Assembly: GCA_913063325.1 (NCBI GenBank)
Contig: CAJXYE010000010.1
Span: forward strand, 36,308 to 100,307
Direction: 5' to 3'
Length of the DNA: 64,000 nt
Source: an uncultured Colwellia sp.
GTDB lineage: Bacteria > Pseudomonadota > Gammaproteobacteria > Enterobacterales > Alteromonadaceae
Of the stretch, positions 54,789-64,000 are shown one piece after another. Position numbers and translations under genes: made by a program. Below the pieces are notes generated by a model that made no database searches, was not told where the DNA came from, and worked only from the letters and a program-made list of their open reading frames with translations. How positions within the stretch are numbered: position 1 is the stretch's first letter; the number at the start of each line of letters is the position of its first letter.

Positions 54789-56180
54789 CTAGGCTTTTTG
54801 GTTTTGTGTAAAAGGCTGACGAGTAGTGCCGTCTTCATCTAAGTAACGCATGATAATACCAAAAGAGAGATCTAACTCAGTATTAAGTTCAATTGCGACT
54901 TTATGGCCAGAGCCTTTAGCATCATCAATATTTTCCCCTGTTTTACTATGAATCATCATGTTTAAGGTAAATGTTTGATTGCCAGCAGGTGTCATTAACT
55001 CAAGTTGATCACCGGTAAGGAACTTATTTTTAACATCAATTTCTATGAGGCCCGTTACTTCATTTCGTCCAAGTACTTCACCAACAAATTGTTGAGTATC
55101 ACTTTTTGAATAACCATATTCATAGTTCTGTGTATCACCATGGCGATGGCGCTGTAAGAACCCTTCGGTATAACCACGGTGCGCTAAGTGTTCTAACTCA
55201 GTATTTAGGTTTTGATCAAAAGCTTTGTCTGCTACGGCATCATTAATGGCTTGACCATATACTTGCGCCGTTCTAGCACAATAATAAAATGATTTAGTTC
55301 GACCTTCTATTTTGAGTGAGTGCACACCAATTTTAACCAAGCGTTCTACATGCTCTACAGCTCTTAAATCCTTTGAATTCATGATGTACGTACCATGCTC
55401 ATCTTCAAAAGCTGGCATGTATTCACCTGGGCGGCTTTGCTCTTGCAATAAAATAATATCGTCAATAGGCTTTTGATCGGGGGCGATAATATCTTTTTCA
55501 GGCATGTAAACTTCAACTGTGTCAGGCTTAACTGCAATAATATCACCCGTTTCAGTTTCTTTTGCTTCGTGAGTATCATACTTCCAGCGACAAGAGTTGG
55601 TACAAGTTCCCTGGTTCGGATCTCTTTTATTGATATAACCTGATAGTAAACAGCGTCCGGAATAGGCCATACAAAGGGCGCCATGCACAAATACTTCTAA
55701 CTCCATTTCGGGGCAATGAAAACGAATATCCTCGATTTCATCTAGAGAAAGCTCTCTCGATAATATTACTCGCTCTACTCCTTGCTGTTGCCAAAACTTA
55801 ACGGTTGCCCAATTGACAGCGTTTGCTTGAACTGACAAGTGAATTGGCATGTCGGGAAAGTTTTCTCTTACTAGCATGATAAGACCAGGATCTGACATTA
55901 TCAGTGCATCGGGTCTCATAGCAATTACGGGGGCGATGTCTTTAAGGAATGTTTTCAGCTTACCATTATGCGGCGCTATGTTGTTAACAAGGTAGAACTT
56001 TTTACCTAGTTGGTGTGCTTCATTTATGCCTATTTGAATATTTTCCAAACTGAATTCATTATTTCTAACACGTAAGGAGTAACGTGGTTGGCCAGCATAA
56101 ACGGCATCCGCACCGTAGGCAAAAGCATAGCGCATGTTTTTCAAACTACCGGCAGGAGAAAGAAGTTCAGGTTTTAGCAT
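54789..56180 (-). CDS. yegQ: U32-family tRNA hydroxylation protein (YegQ/TrhP)
   Basis: The 463-residue protein has the U32 signatures ELLSPAGSLKNMRYAFAYGADAVYAG, EVFVHGALCMAYSGRCLLSGYI, and DPNQGTCTNSCRWKY with Fe-S cysteines, then IEGRTKSFYYCA. YegQ (TrhP) is known to hydroxylate U34 in certain tRNAs, an Fe-S- and prephenate-linked reaction. The length is right for YegQ, longer than UbiU and UbiV. Confidence 0.93.
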   Translation of the reverse strand: MLKPELLSPAGSLKNMRYAFAYGADAVYAGQPRYSLRVRNNEFSLENIQIGINEAHQLGKKFYLVNNIAPHNGKLKTFLKDIAPVIAMRPDALIMSDPGLIMLVRENFPDMPIHLSVQANAVNWATVKFWQQQGVERVILSRELSLDEIEDIRFHCPEMELEVFVHGALCMAYSGRCLLSGYINKRDPNQGTCTNSCRWKYDTHEAKETETGDIIAVKPDTVEVYMPEKDIIAPDQKPIDDIILLQEQSRPGEYMPAFEDEHGTYIMNSKDLRAVEHVERLVKIGVHSLKIEGRTKSFYYCARTAQVYGQAINDAVADKAFDQNLNTELEHLAHRGYTEGFLQRHRHGDTQNYEYGYSKSDTQQFVGEVLGRNEVTGLIEIDVKNKFLTGDQLELMTPAGNQTFTLNMMIHSKTGENIDDAKGSGHKVAIELNTELDLSFGIIMRYLDEDGTTRQPFTQNQKA

Positions 56181-56445
56181 GAGGTACTCAAAGTTATGTT
56201 GGGATGAAAACGGTAAAAAATTAGCGGCGAATTATACTTGTTAGTGGCTTGTGTAACTATTGAGAATTAAGCTAAACATGATTTGGATCAAGATTTATTT
56301 TCTATTAAGTGCTCTGAGCAGCAATGTATTTTTAGCGAAGGATAATTACCCATGCTATTAGCTTGAAAAATATTGAGAAAAAACATTATTTTTTTAAAAA
56401 TGTGCTACTTTTAATAGTAAGCATAATAAAAATAAAGGTGAACTT

Positions 56446-57288
56446 ATGGCAACTGAAAATGCACTGTATACAATTTTGACGGAAAAGATAAAACAAGACA
56501 CTCTTGTACTACCAACATTACCTGAGGTGGCATTAAAAGTACGAAGTGCTGCTGATGATCCTGATATTAATTTAAATCAAATGAGTGATATTATTGCACA
56601 AGATCCTGCCTTATCCTTAGGTATGCTCAAAGTTGCTAATAATGCTATTTTGGGACGCAGTATTAAAGTGGAAACGGTTCCACAAGCAGTAACACGTATT
56701 GGTTTGAGACAGATTAAGAGTATTGCAACGGCAATGGCTATTGAGCAAGTATTTGTTTCAAATAATGATATTGTGACTATGTATATGAACAAGGCGTGGA
56801 TAAAAACGATAGATATAGCCTCTGTGGCGATTAGTTTAATGGATAGCTATTTAAAAGAGAATAAACATGCATCGCTCTCCTTAGACACTATTACTTTAGC
56901 CGCTTTAGTACATAATATAGGTGTTTTACCTATCTTAACCGAAGCTGAGAATCACCCTGATGTTTTTGCTAATCCTACCTTTTTACAACAAGCTATTATT
57001 AAATTATCAGGGCGAGTCGGTGGGGCAATTACCCGCAGTTGGGGCTTTTCGGAAGAGTTTACTTTATTAGCTGAGAGTTGGAGTGATTTAACTGTTTTAC
57101 CTACTGAAGTGCATTATTTAGATTTTATACGAGCAGGGGCTATTTATCATAATGTATTTAAGAATGAGTCAACCAAAGAAGCATTATTGAATAGTTATAC
57201 CAAGAAAGGTATTTTACCTGAAATTGATTACATGGAATCTGATGAATTTAAAGAAAAATGTGATGGGGTAAAGGCTATGTTTATTTAG
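56446..57288 (+). CDS. HDOD-domain signalling protein
   Basis: The 280-residue protein is almost wholly an HDOD domain: LPTLPEVALKVRSAADDP, IIAQDPALSLGMLKVANNA, VPQAVTRIGLRQIKSIATAMA and LAALVHNIGVLPIL. HDOD proteins lack phosphodiesterase catalysis and act as adaptors in stress, motility or c-di-GMP signalling. No partner domain or adjacent signalling gene identifies the role. AAAGGTG precedes the ATG. Confidence 0.9.
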   Translation: MATENALYTILTEKIKQDTLVLPTLPEVALKVRSAADDPDINLNQMSDIIAQDPALSLGMLKVANNAILGRSIKVETVPQAVTRIGLRQIKSIATAMAIEQVFVSNNDIVTMYMNKAWIKTIDIASVAISLMDSYLKENKHASLSLDTITLAALVHNIGVLPILTEAENHPDVFANPTFLQQAIIKLSGRVGGAITRSWGFSEEFTLLAESWSDLTVLPTEVHYLDFIRAGAIYHNVFKNESTKEALLNSYTKKGILPEIDYMESDEFKEKCDGVKAMFI

Positions 57289-57318
57289 TTACAAGTAAAG
57301 CCAAGTGTAATGCAATAA

Positions 57319-57344
57319 AAAAGGGCAATGTTATTTGCCCTTTT
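57319..57344. terminator. Bidirectional Rho-independent terminator
   Basis: AAAAGGGCAA with a 6-base loop and TTGCCCTTTT lies between the convergent HDOD gene and rdgC. Confidence 0.9.
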
Positions 57345-57365
57345 AGTCGAGATTAGTACGCTACC

Positions 57366-58289
57366 TTATTCTTTTTCCAAGGGATCTGTTGTCTTCATGG
57401 AAAACTCAGCCAAGAGTTCGACAATAAAGCGATTTAACTCTCCCGCCATTAGGGCGAAATCAGCGTCTAGTTTAGCAACTACGTCGTCACTATCCATGTC
57501 ATCATTTTGTTCATGAATAACATCAAAAAACTTCACGCGTTTTATCGCTAAGTCTTCACATAAAATAAATGATAATGATTCATCCCACTCTAAGGCGACC
57601 TTTACTACGTATTTATCCGCATCTAAATGTGATTTAATCTCTTCACTCAAGAGGTCTTGATTTTTAACACGAACCACAGCACCATCATCACCTAAAGCAT
57701 TAAATTCAGCTTCCATACCTAAAGTAAACTTACCACCTAGGCTTTTTTCATTTAGCCAGTCTGTCATCGTTTCATCAACACAAATATCAGGATCAAAGCT
57801 GGTGACAGGCAAAGTACCAAGTACTTTGCGTAATAAGGCTAATAAGTCTTCTGCCTTACCACGTGAGCTTGAATTTATGACGATAATATTATTAACAGGA
57901 CTAATATATGCGTGCGTATCGGTTATGCGAGAAAAGGCACGTGGCAGTAACTCGAAGGTTATATCTTCTTTGAATTGTTCTTTTTCTTTTTTGGTTGCTC
58001 CGCGGCCTTGCTCTAGTTCTAGCAAGTTTATTTTTTCTTCAACCATATCTTTGATAACTGAAGCGGGTAGCATTTTTTCTTCTTTGCGTGCGCAAATAAG
58101 AAAGTTACCATTTGCACTATGAACACTGGTATCACCATGCTTTCCTAGTGCATTTATCCAACCAAAATGAGAAACTTCTGTAGAGCCTAAAGGAGTAAAA
58201 AGGTGCTCAGATAAATGTTTTTCTAAGTCTTCTTCAGACCATTCAAATGGACGAGTGAAGGCGAAAAAGTAAAGGTTTTTAAACCACAT
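57366..58289 (-). CDS. rdgC: Recombination-associated protein RdgC
   Basis: The 307-residue protein begins MWFKNLYFFAFTRPF and has HFGWINALGKHG, with RDGC motifs over its full length (DLLALLRKVLGTLPVTSF; KSLGGKFTLGMEAEFN). RdgC forms a ring on double-stranded DNA and limits RecA filament activity. It is monocistronic. Confidence 0.95.
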   Translation of the reverse strand: MWFKNLYFFAFTRPFEWSEEDLEKHLSEHLFTPLGSTEVSHFGWINALGKHGDTSVHSANGNFLICARKEEKMLPASVIKDMVEEKINLLELEQGRGATKKEKEQFKEDITFELLPRAFSRITDTHAYISPVNNIIVINSSSRGKAEDLLALLRKVLGTLPVTSFDPDICVDETMTDWLNEKSLGGKFTLGMEAEFNALGDDGAVVRVKNQDLLSEEIKSHLDADKYVVKVALEWDESLSFILCEDLAIKRVKFFDVIHEQNDDMDSDDVVAKLDADFALMAGELNRFIVELLAEFSMKTTDPLEKE

Positions 58290-58363
58290 AAGTAAATCCT
58301 TGGCTGATAAGGGAGTATTTTGGCGATTATCATACCTGAATTTTATTGTTAAGACAGTAGCTT

Positions 58364-60106
58364 TTAACTATACCTCATATCGGGTAGTGTCATGTGGTAA
58401 CTCAAGCCTTCGCCTTCTACAGACTGTGCGTCGATAGTCCCATTAAGTGTACCCATCACTAGATTTTTAATAATATGTGTACCTAGTCCCGTGCCGCCTT
58501 TATCTGCTTGGGTAGTATAAAAGGGGTCAAATAACTTGCTTAACTGCTCTTCATTAATGCCAGAGCCATTATCTCGGTAAACAATACTTAATCGTTGTTG
58601 CTCTATGATCACGTCTATATTCATTATTCCTCGATTTACATTATGAAACCCGTGGACAATAGAGTTAATGATTAAATTAATTATTATTTGGGCAATTGCG
58701 CCAGGGTGTGTATAAATTTCAATATGTGGATCGCAGGTAATTTTGACGCAATGATTGGTTTTTTTTAATTTTGGATGGATAGATTGGATAATTTCATCTA
58801 GATATTTTGCAACATTGATTAATCGCACTCTATCATTGGTTTGATCAACCGCAACTTGTTTAAAGCTACTAATGAGTTCAGCAGCTCTTTGTAAGTTATT
58901 TGAAAGTAGTTCAATACTTTGTTGAGCATTACTTATAAAGCTGTCAATGGTACGTTTTGACAGCTTATTTGCACTAATGTCTTGTTGTAATTTATTGATT
59001 ATATCTGATAAATAACTTGTTGAAGTAATGCTAATACCAATAGGAGTATTAATTTCATGAGAGACTTCAGCACTTAGCTGTCCTAAAGATGACATTTTTT
59101 CGGCTTCTAATAATCTATCTTGGGCCTTGCTCAAATCTAAAATTGAATTTTTTAACTCTTTATTGGTGGTGATTAACGTGCTTTCTGTTTTACGGCGACG
59201 ATTGTTTTCAGCTTCTAGTTGTTCTTGCTGGACTAACATCTCTCTTTGCTGTACTTCCATACGTAATAAAGTACTGCTTAGTGTGGAGGTTTTTTTCGCC
59301 ACTTCTTGTTCAAGCAGTAAATTTTGCTCATCTAACTTATCATTTGCTAAATTTGTTTCTCGTTGAGATAAGGATAACTTATCCTTAAATGCAACAAGTT
59401 CATCAATCAAGTTGTTATAAGCATCTTCAAGGATATTCAGTTCATTTTTTTCACCATTCATACTATGAAATTTAGAGGCTTCAGGGTCATGTAAATCAAG
59501 TTGTTTCATTTGATCGGTAAGCTCTTGTAAGGGCTCAGTCAAAAGTTTAGTAAAAGCTAACAAAAATAAGAAAACTAAAAAGGTTGTTTTTAAAATAGCA
59601 TTGCCGATTAGAAAATATATACCGACCTCAATACGACTAAAAATAACATCATTGCTTGATAATAAAGTAACAGTGCCGACGGTCGTCGTTCGACCTGAAA
59701 ATTCAAAAATTAATGGGAAAGAATGACCGAATAGACCTTCTGCTATGGAGCTTATACTTTGATGCTCACTGGAAGTTTCTTGTGATGCTTGTGATGGGGC
59801 CGATAATACTTCGCCAAGTTGTGTTATAACGTTATTAGCTTCATCGGTTACGGTTATCCCTTTTATCATAGGGATAGCAATTAAGCCTTCGGAAATATCC
59901 ACTGCTTGTTGTGTGTTAAGTTCCCATACCGCACGAGTTAAACTACCACTGATGGTTTTTTGTAAAGTGAGTAGTTCGCTTGTTATGTGACTTTTGGTAT
60001 TAAAATATTCAGCTATTATCTGAATGCCAGTAACGCTAATGGTTAAGATAAAATATACAGAGAGTACTCTTGTTAGCAGCTTACGCGATATGCTGGTTAT
60101 TTTCAT
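58364..60106 (-). CDS. Orphan membrane sensor histidine kinase
   Basis: The 580-residue protein has membrane helix 1 (about 12-32), a periplasmic domain to about 160 and membrane helix 2 (about 160-185). A HAMP-like linker and a long coiled coil (about 235-345) follow, then HisKA with SLGQLSAEVSHEINTPIGI (His) and HATPase_c with QIIINLIINSIVHG, DNGSGINEEQ and GGTGLGTHI. The architecture is like other EINTP-type kinases lacking a receiver. No response regulator is adjacent, so the partner is elsewhere or it acts on PhoB-type partners; the latter is speculation. Confidence 0.9.
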   Translation of the reverse strand: MKITSISRKLLTRVLSVYFILTISVTGIQIIAEYFNTKSHITSELLTLQKTISGSLTRAVWELNTQQAVDISEGLIAIPMIKGITVTDEANNVITQLGEVLSAPSQASQETSSEHQSISSIAEGLFGHSFPLIFEFSGRTTTVGTVTLLSSNDVIFSRIEVGIYFLIGNAILKTTFLVFLFLLAFTKLLTEPLQELTDQMKQLDLHDPEASKFHSMNGEKNELNILEDAYNNLIDELVAFKDKLSLSQRETNLANDKLDEQNLLLEQEVAKKTSTLSSTLLRMEVQQREMLVQQEQLEAENNRRRKTESTLITTNKELKNSILDLSKAQDRLLEAEKMSSLGQLSAEVSHEINTPIGISITSTSYLSDIINKLQQDISANKLSKRTIDSFISNAQQSIELLSNNLQRAAELISSFKQVAVDQTNDRVRLINVAKYLDEIIQSIHPKLKKTNHCVKITCDPHIEIYTHPGAIAQIIINLIINSIVHGFHNVNRGIMNIDVIIEQQRLSIVYRDNGSGINEEQLSKLFDPFYTTQADKGGTGLGTHIIKNLVMGTLNGTIDAQSVEGEGLSYHMTLPDMRYS

Positions 60107-60290
60107 AGCTGTTATCTTTTAGGTGATTTTTAGGAACTTATTGTTAATTCTAGTGAATTATTTTTAAAATGCGCAAAAATAAATTATATAGTCTAAAATT
60201 GTAATAATTAACATATTAACCTAATTGAAACATTTTTTAAAATAAATACTATGACATTTATAAGTGTTTTTTATGAACATAATATTACTA

Positions 60291-60308
60291 TTGTAACAAA
60301 GCTGTAAT
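60291..60308 (+). promoter_or_regulatory. Pho-box-like site before the porin gene
   Basis: TTGTAAC-AAAG-CTGTAAT has two 7-base half-sites 11 bases apart, as in PhoB sites (CTGTCAT-N4-CTGTCAT), but with A in place of C at the fifth base of each half-site. It lies 67 bases before the ATG. Confidence 0.6.
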
Positions 60309-60374
60309 AAAGTTCTTGTACAGTACACAGAAATTATTCCTCTTAGTTAAAATATAAAATATTTAAGGATATTT

Positions 60375-61397
60375 ATGAAACGAGTAAAAACTTTTATAGC
60401 AATGACTGTTTGTTCTCTATTGATTATGCCAACCTTTGCTGCGGAACAAGTAACTAGCAAAGTACAAGAAAATAAAGAAGTTATCGATTTTTACGGTAAA
60501 TTAAACATCTCATTACAAGCAAGCGAAGAGAAAGGGGAGTCTTTTAATGAGTTAAGAAGTAACGCCTCTCGCGTAGGTGTTAAAGGTAAGTATTATTTAG
60601 ATAACGGTTTAACAGCTATATATAAGCTTGAATGGCAAGTTAATGTAAACGATGACAGCAAAGATACCTTAACTGCACGTAATCAATGGGTTGGCCTGAA
60701 AGGTAACTTTGGGGAGGTCACGGTTGGTCGCTCTGATACTACGTTGAAAGTATCACAAGGTAAGTTTGATTTGTTTAATGATTATGAAGGTGATTTAAAA
60801 CACCTTTTTATTGGAGAGAATCGTGTCGCAGATTCAGTGACTTATAAGTCTCCTGTTTTTAAACATTTTCAATTATTAACCAGCTATATTATTGCAGATG
60901 ATCATGAAGCCGATGACCCATATTCTGTAGGGGTGTTTTTTGGTGATTTAAACTTGAAGAAAACAGACTTTTTCTTATCCGTTGCTCACGATGAAAATAT
61001 GCCGGTTAAATTTAAACGTAGCATGGATGGTACGACAGAAAAAACAACAGAGCCATTAGCTAACTCTCGTGTTACCGGCATGTACCAATTGGGTGATTTA
61101 CGTTTAGGTGTAATGTATGTTGATACAGAAGTTATCACAACAGGTAAGTCAGAAGCAGGCTATGCGGCTAACGTGTCATATAAAATAGGTAAGGTACTTG
61201 CCAAAGTTGAGTATCAAGAGTTTGCTGGCGGAGATTCAATTAGTGTAGGTGCAGATTATAAGCTAGGTAAGCGCACTAAGGTATATGCTTGGTATACAGA
61301 CAGAAGTAGTAATGATGTTATCGGCGATGATGGCTATCTTTATCATCTTGCTGAAGCGGGTCAGTATTTTGCTATCGGCATGGAACAAAAATTCTAA
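60375..61397 (+). CDS. Gram-negative general porin, possibly phosphate-regulated
   Basis: The 340-residue protein has a signal peptide (ending TFAAE, about 23). The porin pattern includes FYGKLNISLQAS at the first strand, NQWVGLKGNFGEVTVGRSDTTLK, DSVTYKSPVF and the terminal strand FAIGMEQKF with the essential C-terminal Phe. It forms a 16-strand trimeric barrel in homologues. Its position before phoBR, behind a Pho-box-like site, suggests phosphate-starvation expression like PhoE or OprP; that is inference. AAGGA lies before the ATG. Confidence 0.9.
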   Translation: MKRVKTFIAMTVCSLLIMPTFAAEQVTSKVQENKEVIDFYGKLNISLQASEEKGESFNELRSNASRVGVKGKYYLDNGLTAIYKLEWQVNVNDDSKDTLTARNQWVGLKGNFGEVTVGRSDTTLKVSQGKFDLFNDYEGDLKHLFIGENRVADSVTYKSPVFKHFQLLTSYIIADDHEADDPYSVGVFFGDLNLKKTDFFLSVAHDENMPVKFKRSMDGTTEKTTEPLANSRVTGMYQLGDLRLGVMYVDTEVITTGKSEAGYAANVSYKIGKVLAKVEYQEFAGGDSISVGADYKLGKRTKVYAWYTDRSSNDVIGDDGYLYHLAEAGQYFAIGMEQKF

Positions 61398-61431
61398 ACG
61401 CTAATAAATAAAGCAGATGTTGTTTAAGTGA

Positions 61432-61464
61432 GGTCGTTAATTCAAGTGGGTTAACGGCCTTTTT
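61432..61464 (+). terminator. Rho-independent terminator after the porin
   Basis: GGTCGTTAA and TTAACGGCC arms (one G-T pair) with a 10-base loop are followed by five T. Confidence 0.85.
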
Positions 61465-61512
61465 ACATTTGAATACTTGCTAAAGCGTTAAGCATGCTAG
61501 ATAATTTTCTTT

Positions 61513-61530
61513 TTGTCATAAAACTGTCAC
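61513..61530 (+). promoter_or_regulatory. Pho box upstream of phoB
   Basis: TTGTCATAAAACTGTCAC matches the PhoB consensus CTGTCATAWAWCTGTCAY at all but the first position. A weak -10 (ACAATA) lies about 12 bases downstream. It indicates autoregulation of phoBR. Confidence 0.92.
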
Positions 61531-61629
61531 TTAACTTCTGCACAATAACTTATCAAGTGTGATCTTTTGTTAATGCTCCTTTTGTTAACCCTAGATTCCA
61601 TCAGTTAGTCATAATATTAGGATGTACAC

Positions 61630-62337
61630 ATGAGTCGAAAAATTTTAGTCGTTGAGGATGAGACCCCTATTAGGGAAATGATTAGTTTTGTCTTAGATCA
61701 AAATGGATTTAATGCGATTGAAGCGTGCGATATTGAGCAAGCCTTAGCTAAAATTCATGAACCTTACCCAGATTTAATCTTACTTGATTGGATGTTACCT
61801 GGGGGCACGGGTGTTTCGTTGGCAAAAAAATTAAAACAAAATGAGTACACGCGAAATATACCTATTATTATGCTGACAGCTCGAAGCGATGAAGATGACA
61901 AAGTAAAAGGTTTTGAAGCAGGAGTCGACGACTATGTAACTAAACCTTTTTCGCCAAAAGAGCTTATTGCTCGTATTAAAGCGGTGATTCGTCGTGTGTC
62001 TCCCACTTCCCTTGAAGAAGAGGTTGATTTTCATGGGCTAAAGCTTGACCCTGTAGCTCACCGTGTCGCGATTAACGGTAATAGCTTAGATTTAGGACCA
62101 ACGGAATTTCGTCTATTACACTTCTTTATGACCCATACAGAAAGAGTGTATTCACGTGAGCAATTGTTGGATAATGTTTGGGGCACAAACATTTATGTTG
62201 AAGATAGAACTGTAGATGTTCACATAAGACGCTTGAGAAAGGCTATTTCTGGCGAAGGGCACGACGATTTTGTACAAACAGTACGTGGCGCGGGTTATCG
62301 TTTTTCAAGTAAATTAAAAAAAGTCAGTTCATTGTAA
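61630..62337 (+). CDS. phoB: Phosphate regulon response regulator PhoB
   Basis: The 235-residue OmpR-type regulator has a receiver domain with VVEDE acidic pair, phosphoacceptor Asp in [13 protein letters not shown] and Lys in YVTKPFSP. A winged-helix domain follows ([40 protein letters not shown]). The IREMI/WMLPG type is PhoB rather than another OmpR member, and phoR follows 37 bases later. It activates phosphate-uptake genes under phosphate limitation. Confidence 0.96.
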   Translation: MSRKILVVEDETPIREMISFVLDQNGFNAIEACDIEQALAKIHEPYPDLILLDWMLPGGTGVSLAKKLKQNEYTRNIPIIMLTARSDEDDKVKGFEAGVDDYVTKPFSPKELIARIKAVIRRVSPTSLEEEVDFHGLKLDPVAHRVAINGNSLDLGPTEFRLLHFFMTHTERVYSREQLLDNVWGTNIYVEDRTVDVHIRRLRKAISGEGHDDFVQTVRGAGYRFSSKLKKVSSL

Positions 62338-62374
62338 CTATTCCCTCTTCTCCTTGGAAAGTAATTAGACCGGT

Positions 62375-63679
62375 ATGCACTTTCGTTTATCTTTTATAAA
62401 TATCCTTTACCGCCTACTAGGCATATTGCTAGTAAGTGCTTTTGTTGGTTGGTTATTTGATTATGTGCTGCTAGCTATGCTTGCGAGCAGCATATTTTTA
62501 TTGGTATGGCATTATCATCATTTATTTAAACTGATTAATTGGCTTTGGCAATCTAAAGCACTTTCTCCTCCACAAGCAAAAGGTGTGTGGGGGTATTTAT
62601 ATGATGGCTTGTATCGACAAGTTAAACAGCAACGGAATAAACAAAAGCAATTAAATGAAAAAATCCGTCGTTTTCGTGATGGTGCTGAAGCTCTTCCAGA
62701 TGCAGCATTAATGTTATCTGAGGAACTAACAATAGAGTGGGGGAATAAAAAAGCCCAGAGATTATTGGGGGTTCGTTGGCCCGATGATTTTGGTCAGCGT
62801 ATTGATAACCTTTTACGTGCACCTGAATTTTCAGATTACTTAGCCCATGAAAATTTCGAATTTCCTTGTTTATTAAGTTCTCCCATGCATTCAGATGTTC
62901 AACTCGAAATACGGCTGATGGCGTATGGCAGTGAGCATGTTTTACTTTTGGCAAGAGATATATCTAATATTCAGCGTTTAGAAGACATGCGTCGTGACTT
63001 TGTTGCTAATGTTTCACATGAATTAAAAACGCCATTAACTGTAGTTCGTGGTTATGTTGAAATGATCCAAGCTTCACAGGGCTCCTTTGAACCTCATTGG
63101 CAAAAAGCATTTCAAACTATTGAAGGGCAAGTCTCTCGAATGGATCGTTTAGTTGAGCAATTACTTAATTTGGCGAAAGTCGAAAATAATAGTGATGAAG
63201 AGAGACAATGCGTCAATATGGCACAATTGATTCGTACATTAGTTGATGAAGTTACTTGGCTTAACCAAGATAAACAGCATGAAATAAGCCTAGATATATC
63301 TACCGATGTGTTTGTATTAGGTTCTGAAACTGAATTAAAAAGCGCCTGTGCTAATCTATTATCGAATGCTATTGCATATACTCCAGCTAATGGTCGTATT
63401 GATGTTAGTTGGCGATTGATGGGCAATAAAGCTGTTTTTGCAGTAAAAGACAATGGTGATGGCATTAAACCTGAAGATGTAAATCGTTTAACTGAACGCT
63501 TTTATCGTATAGATAGATCCCGCTCAAGAGATACTGGTGGCTCTGGTCTAGGGTTAGCCATAGTGAAGCACGTCTTACATCATCATCAAGCTGAATTAGT
63601 GATTAATAGCCACTGGGGCAAGGGGAGTGAGTTCTCAATTTATTTTGATCCAAGTACCCTGTCTGATACTGGGTGTTAG
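62375..63679 (+). CDS. phoR: Phosphate regulon sensor histidine kinase PhoR
   Basis: The 434-residue kinase has two close N-terminal membrane helices (about 8-55) with almost no periplasmic loop, a PAS domain (about 95-205) and HisKA with FVANVSHELKTPLTVVRGYVEMI. The ATPase domain has SACANLLSNAIAYTP, VKDNGDGIKPEDVNRLTERFYRID and GGSGLGLAIVKHVL. This is the PhoR architecture that senses phosphate through the Pst-PhoU complex rather than directly. Confidence 0.96.
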   Translation: MHFRLSFINILYRLLGILLVSAFVGWLFDYVLLAMLASSIFLLVWHYHHLFKLINWLWQSKALSPPQAKGVWGYLYDGLYRQVKQQRNKQKQLNEKIRRFRDGAEALPDAALMLSEELTIEWGNKKAQRLLGVRWPDDFGQRIDNLLRAPEFSDYLAHENFEFPCLLSSPMHSDVQLEIRLMAYGSEHVLLLARDISNIQRLEDMRRDFVANVSHELKTPLTVVRGYVEMIQASQGSFEPHWQKAFQTIEGQVSRMDRLVEQLLNLAKVENNSDEERQCVNMAQLIRTLVDEVTWLNQDKQHEISLDISTDVFVLGSETELKSACANLLSNAIAYTPANGRIDVSWRLMGNKAVFAVKDNGDGIKPEDVNRLTERFYRIDRSRSRDTGGSGLGLAIVKHVLHHHQAELVINSHWGKGSEFSIYFDPSTLSDTGC

Positions 63680-63711
63680 TTTGTAAATTATTTCCTTAAT
63701 ACACTTCTACT

Positions 63712-64000
63712 GTTATACCAATTACACTAATGAATTGATCAGCTTAGAGTTATGTTAGCGAGCTTAGAACAAGCAAAATTACTTAAACATAGTTACTCTA
63801 TATTTCTTTAATTTTGAACCGTTATTGGTTCGCTAATAAACTCCCAAAGGGCGAGTGTCTAATAAAAGGCAAAGGCTTACATGCGTCGTTATTGATTTCG
63901 ATAAGGACGCTACAAGGATGGTGTTCTTAGAGAATGCAGGAGCTTATTCTCCTGAATAACCATTCTCTTCAATCAATGCCTTGCCTCTAAGCCTTTTAAT
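63712..64000. repeat. MITE-like element, copy D (runs off the window)
   Basis: From about 63840 the sequence follows copy C closely (gctacaaggatg, agagaatgcaggagc, tattctcctgaataac, tgccttgcct). The left end (ttataccaattacactaatga) differs from the other copies and resembles the 54363 element. The region after phoR holds no gene. Confidence 0.7.

Overview
The window looks like chromosomal DNA of a marine, cold-adapted gammaproteobacterium of the Alteromonadales, most like Colwellia. The reasons are low G+C, the gene content (ElyC, MltD, RdgC, CysB, a YfhL-YegQ pair, a cbb3 oxidase locus next to FNR and UspE, large TonB receptors) and many intergenic palindromic repeats of the GTCATCCTGAA type. 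The species assignment is inference; no database search was possible.

Layout. 1-3250: end of an Ala-rich repeat protein, an O-antigen ligase/polymerase-like membrane protein and about 1 kb of palindromic repeats. 3255-9280: FKBP lipoprotein, a MITE-like element, a Phd/ParE-type toxin-antitoxin pair, a periplasmic solute-binding protein, exonuclease I and a chemoreceptor with a c-type haem motif. 9376-11812: a beta-hydroxyacid dehydrogenase, a repeat cluster, and glutathione peroxidase with an OhrR-like regulator. 11865-14040: an IS110-family (IS1111 group) insertion sequence sitting inside a repeat and flanked by near-identical repeat blocks. 14047-16100: lysC with a lysine riboswitch, then tandem repeats. 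16257-24300: elyC, a NIF3 protein, a TonB receptor, yafS-gloB and mltD. 24333-35545: aerobic/microaerobic respiration, with a first FNR-type regulator, ccoNOQP, ccoH, ccoI, ccoS, a SafE-like protein, canonical FNR and UspE. 35649-39122: 5-oxoprolinase pxpABC and a 2OG-Fe(II) oxygenase. 39568-51378: a nucleic-acid and nucleoside utilisation locus (phosphoesterase, secreted EEP nuclease, add, deoD, TonB receptor, deoB, udk, nupC, deoC, tdk). 51815-58289: RRF_GI-like protein, coiled-coil membrane protein, cysB, yfhL, yegQ, an HDOD protein and rdgC. 58364-63679: orphan histidine kinase, a porin and phoBR, with Pho-box-like sites before the porin and before phoB. The last 300 bases are another repeat element.

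The most interesting features are the following. The IS1111-type element interrupts a REP-like repeat, and its noncoding 3' region carries an 8-nt match to the interrupted target, as expected for a bridge/seek RNA. Short tandem repeats begin exactly at, or span, the stop codons of three unrelated genes. A layered family of MITE-like elements carries the same REP-like repeat, and one copy supplies the stop codon of a neighbouring gene. A compact nucleic-acid scavenging locus has a shared palindrome in two of its upstream regions.
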